DNA from: Thermoplasmata archaeon
GTDB taxonomy: Archaea > Thermoplasmatota > Thermoplasmata > Lutacidiplasmatales > UBA184
DNA: 41,010 bases
Assembly (NCBI GenBank): GCA_021828085.1
Contig: JAKATE010000002.1
Span: 1 to 41,010, forward strand
Reading direction: 5' to 3'
Part shown: in pieces, positions 26,637 to 33,800 of the stretch
How positions within the stretch are numbered: position 1 is the stretch's first letter
Layout of the letters: every line of letters begins with the position of its first letter
Notes under the pieces: generated by a model
What the model saw: the letters and a program-made list of their open reading frames with translations, nothing else
Told to the model about the DNA's origin: nothing
The model's database searches: none
Translations under genes and position numbers: made by a program

Positions 26637-28984
26637 GGTCGGGCCGCGGGGAGAGGGCGCGGGTAGAAGCCCGCCTGCCAGCGGGGATAGAGACGCTCGA
26701 GGTCGAGCTCGGCCAGGCGGCGATCCCCCTCGGTCCAAAGCCCTCCCGCCTCCTCGACCCGCCCGATCCGGCGGAAGGGGAGCCCGCGGAGGACCCCGCG
26801 TAGCGCCTCCTCGTGGTCGGGGCGGACCTCCACCACCCATCGCGGACCCCCTTCCGCGAAGAGCTTCACCCAGCTCGGGATCCCTTCGCCACTGACCTGC
26901 TCCAGGTCGACGGAGAAGCCGAGCTTCCCCCCGAACGCCATCTCCACCAGCGTCTGGGAGAGCCCTCCCTCGGAGACGTCGTGCACCGCTTCGACGAGCC
27001 GCTCCTCGGAGGCTCGGAGGAGCCCCTCTCCGCAAGCCGGGAACGTCGCCCCGGGGAAGGCCGCGAAGCCTCCCCCCGGTCCGCCGAACCTCCTCTGGTA
27101 GCTCGAGCCGGTGAGCCCCCGCACCTCCGGCCCGAGGAGATAGAGGGCGTTCCCCGAACTCTTGAGGTCGCTACTCATCATCCGGGAGATGTCGGGAACC
27201 ACCCCTACCGTCAGGACGACGGGGGTGGGGGGGATGCTCGCACCGAGCCCTCCGTTGTAGAAGCTCACGTTCCCGGAGGGGACGCTGATCCCGAGAGAGG
27301 CACACGCACGGGCGATCCCCGCCACCCCCCGGTCGAAGTCCCCCAGGACCGTGGGGTCGTTGGGATTGCCGAAATTGAGGCAGTCCGTCAGCGAGTCCGG
27401 ACGGGCCCCCACGGCGTAGAGATTGGCGGCCGCCTCCTCCACGGAGGCGGAGCCGCCCCGCTCGGCGTCATAGGCACAGAGGAATGGCTGGCTCCCCACG
27501 GCCAGGGCGATCCCGAGGGCCTTGTTCGCGGAGACCTGGAGCACGGCCGCGTCGGCGTGGGTGGGGTGGTCCGGTCGGCCGGTGAGGGGCTTCCCTACGG
27601 TCCGCCCCTGGACCTCGTGGTCGTAGAGGCGCACGACGCCTTCCCGGCTCCAGCCGTTCTCGCTCAGGAGGAGCTCTTCGAGCGTCGCAGAGAGGTCGGA
27701 GGGAGCCGGCGGGAGGGGGTCCGGCGCACGGGGGGACGGGGGGGCCATGTCGAGCCGGGGAGGGGGGGGCTCCAGCCGGAAGGAGAGCGGGAGGTCGCCG
27801 AGCCTCTTGCCGCGGTAGAAGATCCGTTCCCGGTCCCCCTCGGTGACGGTCCCCACCACCGCCAGGGGGACCTCCCATCGCTTGAAGATGGCGCGAAGCC
27901 GAGGGAGGTTCGGAGGTTCCACGGCGAGGATCATCCTCTCCTGGCTCTCGGAGACCCAGATCTCCCAGGGCGCGAGCCCCGTCTCCCGGAGCGGCACACG
28001 CTCCAGATGGATCTCGGAGCCGAAGCCCCCGGCGTGCACGAGCTCCCCGGAAGCGCTGGAGAGCCCCCCTCCCCCGAGGTCCTTCATCCCGGCGATGAGC
28101 TTCTCGTCGGCCGCCTCGAGGCAGGCGTGGATGAGCGGTTCCTTCAGGATGGGGTTTCCCAACTGGACGGCCCCGCGCGACTCTTCCTCGCTCTTCGAGG
28201 AAAGCTCACGCGAGGCGAAGGCGACCCCGCCGATGCCATCGCGCCCGGTCAGGCCCCCGACGAGGACCAGATGCTGCCCCGCCCGGGACGCCCGGTTGGG
28301 CAGGAGACGGGAGCGCGGGAGGAGGCCGACGCAGGCGACGTTCACCAGCGGGTTCACGCGGTAGGCGCTGTCGAAGGTGAGGCTGCCCGCCACCGTGGGG
28401 ACCCCTACGCGGTTGCCGTAGTCGCGGATGCCCGCGACGACGTTCTGGAAGAGGTAGCGCGAGGGCTTGATGCCCGGGAGGGGCCGGGCCCGCCCGGGAT
28501 CGAGCGGGCCGAAGAAGAGCGGGTCGGCGAGGGCCACCGGCTTCCCTCCCATGGCGAGGACGTCACGCAGGATCCCCCCGATCCCGGTGGCGGCCCCCCC
28601 GTACGGTTCGATGGCGCTGGGGTGGTTGTGCGACTCGATCCTAAGGGCGTAGGCCCACTCCTCGTCGAGCGCGACGACCCCGGCATCGCCGCGGGCGAGC
28701 ACCCGGGGAGGGACCGGGAGGGGGCCGAAGTGACGGCTCAGGATCGGGCGCGACGACTTGTAGGAGCAGTGCTCGCTCCAGGACTGGGCGATCCCCGCGA
28801 GCTCGAGATCGCTGGGATCTCGCCCCTCGGCCCGGAAGTGTTCGGAGAGGGCCGCGAGCTCCTCGCCCGAGAATCCCAGGGAGCGCTCCTGGCTGAAGCG
28901 CGAGAGCTCCTCGGGGGAGAGGGAGCGGAAGCCCCCCGGCCGGGTCCGGCGGGTGCGGGGGACGGTGCTAGCGCCCCGAGCCAT
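26633..28984 (-). CDS. purL: Phosphoribosylformylglycinamidine synthase subunit PurL
   Basis: A 783-residue synthetase subunit that converts FGAR to FGAM in purine synthesis. Seen: SWSEHCSYKSSR near residue 70, IESHNHPSAIEPYGGAATG with ATP and Mg contacts, GLTGRDGIGGVAF, DLGGGGLSSA, a second SGNVSFYN region and the late HDVSEGGLSQTLVEMAF. This is the small multi-subunit form that works with PurS and PurQ. PurS is encoded just upstream, with a 17-base overlap. PurQ is not in the window. The ATG at 28984 adds about 18 basic residues before the family's usual start, so a slightly later start is possible. Confidence 0.95.
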   Translation of the reverse strand: MARGASTVPRTRRTRPGGFRSLSPEELSRFSQERSLGFSGEELAALSEHFRAEGRDPSDLELAGIAQSWSEHCSYKSSRPILSRHFGPLPVPPRVLARGDAGVVALDEEWAYALRIESHNHPSAIEPYGGAATGIGGILRDVLAMGGKPVALADPLFFGPLDPGRARPLPGIKPSRYLFQNVVAGIRDYGNRVGVPTVAGSLTFDSAYRVNPLVNVACVGLLPRSRLLPNRASRAGQHLVLVGGLTGRDGIGGVAFASRELSSKSEEESRGAVQLGNPILKEPLIHACLEAADEKLIAGMKDLGGGGLSSASGELVHAGGFGSEIHLERVPLRETGLAPWEIWVSESQERMILAVEPPNLPRLRAIFKRWEVPLAVVGTVTEGDRERIFYRGKRLGDLPLSFRLEPPPPRLDMAPPSPRAPDPLPPAPSDLSATLEELLLSENGWSREGVVRLYDHEVQGRTVGKPLTGRPDHPTHADAAVLQVSANKALGIALAVGSQPFLCAYDAERGGSASVEEAAANLYAVGARPDSLTDCLNFGNPNDPTVLGDFDRGVAGIARACASLGISVPSGNVSFYNGGLGASIPPTPVVLTVGVVPDISRMMSSDLKSSGNALYLLGPEVRGLTGSSYQRRFGGPGGGFAAFPGATFPACGEGLLRASEERLVEAVHDVSEGGLSQTLVEMAFGGKLGFSVDLEQVSGEGIPSWVKLFAEGGPRWVVEVRPDHEEALRGVLRGLPFRRIGRVEEAGGLWTEGDRRLAELDLERLYPRWQAGFYPRPLPAARP

Positions 28985-29264
28985 GCGCGCGCGGCCCCTT
29001 CCGCGGGCTTCCGATCGTCACCTGGTGGATCACGGGGTTCGCGAGGAGCTGCTCCACGGCCCGCTCGGCCTGCCGCCGGGCCTCCTGGGGAGTGAGGCCG
29101 GAATAGCGCAGGGTGTACCCCTTGGAGATCCCCACGCCCACGAGCCCACGGACCTTAAGGAGCCGGAGCGCCTTGAGCACCTCTCCGGCCTCGGCGTCGA
29201 CGACCCCCGGCTTCAACCTCACTCGGACCTCAAGGGAGAGGACGGGGGCTTCGCTTCGGACCAA
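28968..29264 (-). CDS. purS: Phosphoribosylformylglycinamidine synthase subunit PurS
   Basis: A small subunit (98 residues from TTG 29264) that shuttles ammonia between PurQ and PurL. The core VRVRLKPGVVDAEAGEVLKAL and GISKGYTLRYSGLTPQEA are typical. The first in-frame start (29315) lies upstream of a TTTTAAA box at 29298-29304, so a start near TTG 29264 is more consistent with transcription. A GTG a few codons later is an alternative that would trim the first beta strand. The stop overlaps purL by 17 bases, so they form one operon with dph6. Confidence 0.88.
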   Translation of the reverse strand: MVRSEAPVLSLEVRVRLKPGVVDAEAGEVLKALRLLKVRGLVGVGISKGYTLRYSGLTPQEARRQAERAVEQLLANPVIHQVTIGSPRKGPRAHGSGR

Positions 29265-29297
29265 GGGCCTCCTGGGGGCGTCGGCACGAGGGAGGGG

Positions 29298-29304
29298 TTT
29301 AAAA
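29298..29304 (-). promoter_or_regulatory. TATA box of the purS-purL-dph6 operon
   Basis: TTTTAAA on the minus strand predicts transcription from about 29273, just before the TTG at 29264. It shares a short divergent intergenic region with the plus-strand box at 29331-29340. Confidence 0.55.
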
Positions 29305-29330
29305 GGGCGGAGCACGGAGATTTGGCAAAA

Positions 29331-29340
29331 GATTTAATAG
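29331..29340 (+). promoter_or_regulatory. TATA box of the 29383-30254 operon
   Basis: GATTTAATAG predicts transcription from about 29360, upstream of the GTG at 29383 and downstream of the first in-frame TTG (29350). Confidence 0.55.
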
Positions 29341-29382
29341 TGACCCTGGTTGGCTCGCCCGCCTCCGGGGGGGTCCCTGACG

Positions 29383-29556
29383 GTGGAAGAACTCATTCTG
29401 AGCGTCGAATTCCTGCGTTCCCGGGAGAAGGTCACGGCCCGGGTGGTCAGCGAGGCCGGCGGGGTCCGGGAGTACAGCTCCTCCCGCTCGGCGGACGTGA
29501 TCGAGCAGGTCGTCGACGATCTCCGGGAAGAGTTCGAGTCCGCGCCGCCGAGCTAG
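29383..29556 (+). CDS. Small acidic protein of unknown function
   Basis: A 57-residue protein from GTG 29383: VEELILSVEFLRSREKVTARV, then EYSSSRSADVIEQVVDDLREEFES. The pattern suggests two or three beta strands and a C-terminal amphipathic helix, an acidic small fold. I do not recognise the family. A TATA box at 29331-29340 and the following RAM-domain gene 36 bases downstream suggest it is expressed and co-transcribed. The in-frame TTG at 29350 would add 11 Pro/Gly-rich residues but lies before the predicted transcription start. Confidence 0.6.
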   Translation: MEELILSVEFLRSREKVTARVVSEAGGVREYSSSRSADVIEQVVDDLREEFESAPPS

Positions 29557-29592
29557 GCCGTACCCGGGACGACCGGCCAAGATCGAAGTGCC

Positions 29593-29937
29593 ATGGGGAG
29601 GACGAGCGGGGGGAACCCGCCAGTGAGCGCCGCTGTGGAAGGGGCCTTCACGAAGGTTTGGGGAGAGGATGCCGTGGTGGCGCTCATCGCCCTCAAGGTG
29701 GAGACGGCAGAGGCCGACCACGTGGCCAGCGAGACCAGCAAGTTCTCCGAGGTCGAGGACGTCTTCCTGGTCACCGGGGACACCGACATCTTTCTCAAGG
29801 TCCGCTTCCCGCACTACGGGGAGCTCAAGGACTTCGTGCTCCACCGGCTCCCCGAGGTGAAGGGGATCCGGGAGAGCAAGACGCTCCTCGTCGTCACCGC
29901 CTACAAGGAGGCCGGCGAGCGCCGGGGGACCCCGTGA
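29593..29937 (+). CDS. Stand-alone Lrp/AsnC-type RAM domain protein
   Basis: A 114-residue protein comprising the ligand-binding (RAM) domain of Lrp/AsnC regulators with no helix-turn-helix. Typical segments are VVALIALKVETAEADHV, VFLVTGDTDIFLKVRF and a C-terminal KTLLVVTAYKEA. Such stand-alone RAM proteins can form rings that sense amino acids or modulate Lrp-type regulators. The first ~20 residues (Gly/Thr/Pro-rich) are probably disordered, and a GTG at 29623 is an alternative start. Its stop overlaps the UPF0147 start (GTGA). Confidence 0.82.
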   Translation: MGRTSGGNPPVSAAVEGAFTKVWGEDAVVALIALKVETAEADHVASETSKFSEVEDVFLVTGDTDIFLKVRFPHYGELKDFVLHRLPEVKGIRESKTLLVVTAYKEAGERRGTP

Positions 29938-30254
29938 GCAGCCCGAGCGCCTCCGGGGAGAGGGAGGGCGCGCTGGAGGCCTCCTTCGCCGGCCTTCCCC
30001 CGCTCGTGGAGAGCGCGCTTCACCGCGTCGCGCTCCTGCTCCATCAGCTCACCGAGGACGCCTCGCTCCCGCGGAACATCCGTCGCGGCGCGCAGGGGGC
30101 CCTCACCGAGCTGACGCGTCGGGGCGTGGCGGTGGACATGAAGGTCGCCGGCACCGTGGGGCTCCTCGACGAGCTCGCCAATGACGTGAACCTCCCCCAG
30201 CACGGGCGGACGGCCATCTGGGGGATCATCAGCCAGCTGGAGAGCCTGCGGTGA
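29934..30254 (+). CDS. UPF0147 family protein
   Basis: A 106-residue, all-helical protein of the archaeal UPF0147 family, function unknown. Recognisable parts are LLHQLTEDASLPRNIRRGAQGALTEL and the later LLDELANDVNLPQHGRTAIWGIISQLE, two helical units with a similar D-x-x-(L/V)-P pattern. The GTG start at 29934 overlaps the preceding stop. A much longer open frame runs upstream through other genes but is only a high-GC artefact. It is the last gene before the tRNA. Confidence 0.85.
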   Translation: MSSPSASGEREGALEASFAGLPPLVESALHRVALLLHQLTEDASLPRNIRRGAQGALTELTRRGVAVDMKVAGTVGLLDELANDVNLPQHGRTAIWGIISQLESLR

Positions 30255-30264
30255 GCGGACTCCC

Positions 30265-30271
30265 TATGCTC
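30265..30271 (+). promoter_or_regulatory. TATA-like element upstream of tRNA-Lys
   Basis: CCTATGC lies about 45 bases before the tRNA 5' end, a normal distance for archaeal tRNA promoters with a short leader. It is weak on its own. Confidence 0.3.
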
Positions 30272-30331
30272 CGGGCCCCCCGCGGGCACGGAGGATCCCC
30301 CTGTTCCCATGGGCCCGTAGCTCAGGCCGGT

Positions 30332-30362
30332 AGGTCGGAGGAGCGATCCTCCGGCCCGGTGA
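30332..30362 (+). other. D-loop intron of tRNA-Lys
   Basis: A 31-nt intron. A 10-bp hairpin (30333-30342 with 30347-30356, one G-U pair, GCGA loop) sits on a 4-bp helix (30326-30329 with 30357-30360, one G-U pair). The bulges are GTA (30330-30332) and GAA (30361-30363), each cut after its second base. Beyond the second bulge A14 and G15 are unpaired before the D stem, so this is a relaxed bulge-helix-bulge. Confidence 0.8.
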
Positions 30363-30401
30363 AGAGCACCCGGCTTTTAACCGGATGGTCCGGGGTTCGA
30401 A

Positions 30402-30442
30402 TGGCCGCAAGCCTCCCGAGGGGGAGCGAGGCGGCCCGAAGC
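30402..30442 (+). other. T-loop intron of tRNA-Lys
   Basis: A 41-nt intron in a strict bulge-helix-bulge. The outer helix is the T stem (30391-30395 with 30444-30448), the central 4-bp helix is TTCG/CGAA (30396-30399 with 30437-30440), and the inner helix is GGCCGC/GCGGCC (30403-30408 with 30431-30436). The 3-nt bulges AAT (30400-30402) and GCT (30441-30443), each cut after base two, regenerate the T-loop exactly. Confidence 0.85.
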
Positions 30443-30489
30443 TCCCCGCGGGCCCGTCTGCTGCGGCCCGCCGGGAAAGGGGGGACTCC

Positions 30490-30846
30490 GTGAGCCCCGC
30501 GAAGAGCCCCCCCGCGCGGCGTCGCGCGGCGAAGCCCAAGGCGGCCCCTCCGGAGCCGGCCAAGCCCTCCGGCCCCACCGCGCGGCACCAGCTGGTGCCG
30601 GCCCACGAGCTCCTGAGCGCCGAGGAGGGGGCCCGGGTGCTCGCCGACCTGGGGGTCCCGGTCGAGCGGCTCCCCAAGATCCTCCTCGACGATGCCGGTC
30701 TTCGCACCGATCCGAAGTTCTCCGAGCACGTGGAGAAGGACGGGCTCACGGGCCTCGTCGGCCGCCTCGTGCGCATCCATCGTCCCAGCCCTACCGCCGG
30801 CAGCTCGGTGGCCTACCGGGTCATCGTGGCCAGCGCGGAGGAATGA
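30490..30846 (+). CDS. rpoH: DNA-directed RNA polymerase subunit H
   Basis: A 118-residue homologue of eukaryotic Rpb5 C-terminal domain. HQLVPAHELLSAEE opens the core, LPKIL follows, and RPSPTAGSSVAYRVIV closes it, the most conserved part. Two oddities: an N-terminal extension of about 35 Ala/Pro/Lys-rich residues, and extra residues between LPKIL and the final motif compared with the usual ~75-80-residue subunit. I chose GTG 30490, because the upstream ATG (30385) lies inside the tRNA-Lys gene. It starts only 34 bases after the tRNA and leads the RNA polymerase operon. Confidence 0.93.
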   Translation: MSPAKSPPARRRAAKPKAAPPEPAKPSGPTARHQLVPAHELLSAEEGARVLADLGVPVERLPKILLDDAGLRTDPKFSEHVEKDGLTGLVGRLVRIHRPSPTAGSSVAYRVIVASAEE

Positions 30847-30852
30847 AGGTCC

Positions 30853-33800
30853 ATGAGAGAGATCGTCGACGCTTTCTTCCGCGAGCGCTCCATCGTGAAC
30901 CACCACCTCGCCAGCTTCAACGACTTCTTGCCCTCGGACGACAACCGCAACTCGCGCATGCAGCGCATCGTCGACGAGGCGCGGGTGAGCGAGGACTCCT
31001 CCGAGCGGGGGATCATCCGCCTGGACGTCCAGAAGACCAAGAGCTCCATCTTCGTGCGCGTCGGGCGCCGGCGCGACAAGAACGGCCAGGTCGACCCCCA
31101 CGAGCCGGGGACCATCAGCGTCGGGAGCCCCTTCGTGAAGGAGGCGGTGGGGAGCAAGCCCTCGGTGACGCCCATGGAGGCGCGCCTGAGGAACCTGACC
31201 TACCTCGCCCCCATCGAGCTCACCATCACCGTGGTGGAGAACGGCGTCGAGCGGGCCCCCGAGACCGTGCACATCGGCGACATCCCCGTGATGGTGAAGA
31301 GCCGGTTGTGCAGCCTGCACCGGGCCAACATCGAGAAGGCGAGCCAGTTCACCCTCTCCCCCGAGGAGTACCGGGCGAAGCTCGTGGAGTACGGGGAGGA
31401 CCCGCTGGACCCCGGCGGCTACTTCATCATCGGCGGCACCGAGCGGGTCATCATCTCCCTGGAGGACCTCGCCCCCAACCGGATCTTCGCCGAGTTCAAC
31501 GAGCGCTACGGCACCCCCGTGGAGAGCGCCAAGGTCTTCTCCCAGCGCGGCGGCTATCGGAGCCTCACGGTGGTGGAGAAGAAGAAGGACGGGATCCTGC
31601 AGGTCTCGGTCCCCTCGGCGAGCGGACAGATCCCCCTGGTCGTCCTGATGAAGGCGCTGGGGATGAAGAACGACGAGGAGATCTACCAGGCCGTCCTCGG
31701 CGAGCTCCTCCCGCTCAACGAGGCCTTCGTGGAGACCATGAAGCACCTCCTCAACGTGAACCTGGAGGAGTGCACGAGCAAGAAGACCTACCCTCCGGAG
31801 GGGATCCTCACCACGGAGGACGCCCTGCTCTACCTGGAGAAGAAGTTCGCCACGGGCCAGGCCAAGGAGTACCGGCAGCGCAAGGTCGACGGGATCCTCG
31901 ACCACTCGCTCCTTCCGCACCTGGGCGACACCGCCCAGGACCGCCTGAAGAAGGCCCTCTACCTGGGCCGGATCGCCCGGACGGTCCTCGAGCTCTACCT
32001 CGGCCAGCGCGGCGAGGATGACAAGGACCACTACGCGAACAAGCGCCTGAAGCTCGCCGGGGACCTCATGGAGGACCTTTTCCGGGTGGCCTTCACCCTC
32101 CTCCTGAAGGACCTGAAGTACCAGCTGGAGCGCTCCTTCACGCGCAAGAAGGACCTTCGGATCTCCTCGGCCATCCGGCCGGACCTGCTCACGCAGAGGC
32201 TCGTCCACGCCCTCGCCACCGGTAACTGGGTCGGAGGACGGGCCGGGGTGAGCCAGCTGCTCGACCGGACGAGCCACATGTCCACCATCTCCCACCTGCG
32301 CCGGGTGACGAGCCCGCTCACCCGGAGCCAGCCGCACTTCGAGGCGCGCGACCTGCACCCGACGCAGTTCGGGCGGCTCTGCCCGAACGAGACCCCCGAG
32401 GGGCAGAACTGCGGGCTCGTGAAGAACTACGCCCTCGCCGTGGACGTCAGCGAGGGGGCCGACGAGGAGGAGGTGGCCCTCCTCCTGCGCGACCTCAACA
32501 CCCGCGAGATCGGGCCGGAGGTCTTCCAGGAGGCGCCCAGCGGCAAGGGACGCCGCGCGGCCCGGGTCTTCGTCAACGGCAACCTGGTCGGTCTCCACTC
32601 GAACCCCGAGGAGCTCGTCCGCGAGCTGCGCGAGCGGCGCCGGAGCGGCACGCTCTCGCCCACCCTGGGGGACCGAATCTACGAGATCAACACCCGCTAC
32701 GACGCCGAGATGAACGAGGTCATCGTCAACTGCGACAGCGGTCGGCTGCGCCGCCCGCTCCTGGTGGTGCGCCAGGCCGCCCCCCGGGTGAGCCGGGAGG
32801 ACCTCGACGAGCTCTCCCGGGGGACGCTCTCCTTCGCCGACCTCATCCGGGGCGGCAAGGTGGAGTGGGTCGACGCCGAGGAGGAGGAGGATTCCCTCGT
32901 GGCCGTGGCCCCGTACGTCATCCCCGAACGCTGCCCGAAGTGCCACCGCTCGATCTCGCGGGGCGATCAGCGCTGGACGAACGTCGGGGACCGGGCCCCG
33001 GAGGCGAAGCTCTCCTGCCTGCGCTGCGGGGAGGACTACTCGGTCCCGCTCTCGCTCGGGAAGGATCACACCCATCTCGAGATCGACCCCAACCTGATGC
33101 TGGGGGTCTGCACGGGCCTCATCCCGTACCCGGAGCACAACTCCACCCCTCGCAACACCATGGGCTCGGGGATGGCCAAGCAGTCCCTGGGGGTGGAGTC
33201 GGTGAACTACCGGCGCCGCCCGGACACCCGAGGGCACCTGCTGCACTATCCCCAGGCCCCGCTGCTGCGCACCCAGACCATGCGCTACGTGCACTTCACC
33301 GAGAGGCCGGCCGGGCAGAACTTCGTCGTGGCCGTCATCTCCTACGAGGGGTACAACATGCAGGATGCGCTCATCCTGAACCGCTCGGCGGTGGACCGGG
33401 GGCTCGGGCGCTCCTCGTTCTTCAGGACCTACCGCTCGGAGGAGCGCAAGTACCCGGGAGGACAGGAGGACCGCTTCGAGATCCCCCGGCCCGACGTCGC
33501 TGGGGCGCGCGTCGACACCGCCTACCGGAGCCTGGGGGAGGATGGGCTCATCTTCCCCGAGATGCAGGTCGCCGAGGGGGACGTGCTCATCGGCAAGACC
33601 TCCCCCCCGCGCTTCCTGGAGGAGAAGACCGACCTGCTCACCCCCCAGAAGCGCCGGGAGACCTCCGTCACGGTCCGGGCCGGGGAGAGCGGCTGGGTCG
33701 ACTCCGTGGTCCTCACCGAGGGGGAGAACATCTCCAAGCTGGTCAAGGTCAAGGTGCGCAACGAGCGCATCCCCGAGCTGGGAGACAAGTTCGCCTCGCG

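Larger units (their letters stand above)
30311..30456 (+). tRNA. tRNA-Lys(UUU) with two non-canonical introns
   Basis: Mature exons are 30311-30331, 30363-30401 and 30443-30456, 74 nt without CCA. The acceptor stem GGGCCCG/CGGGCCC (30311-30317 with 30449-30455) is perfect, and G30456 is the discriminator. T8, A14, G18-G19 (30329-30330), G15 with C48, T33 and TTC of the T-loop are all present. The anticodon TTT is 30376-30378. Intron 1 (30332-30362, 31 nt) splits the D-loop; intron 2 (30402-30442, 41 nt) splits the T-loop between positions 59 and 60. Removing both restores a nine-base D-loop and the T-loop TTCGAAT. The anticodon loop has no intron. Positions 27 and 43 form a C-A mismatch. CCA is not encoded. 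Confidence 0.9.

Noticed and set aside
28953..30254. 433-residue frame ending in UPF0147
   Set aside because: Only its last 106 codons match the family; the rest crosses purS, the promoter region and two plus-strand genes in other frames.
30385..30489. Longer rpoH start at ATG 30385
   Set aside because: It lies inside the tRNA-Lys gene, and the added residues read through tRNA exons and the T-loop intron.
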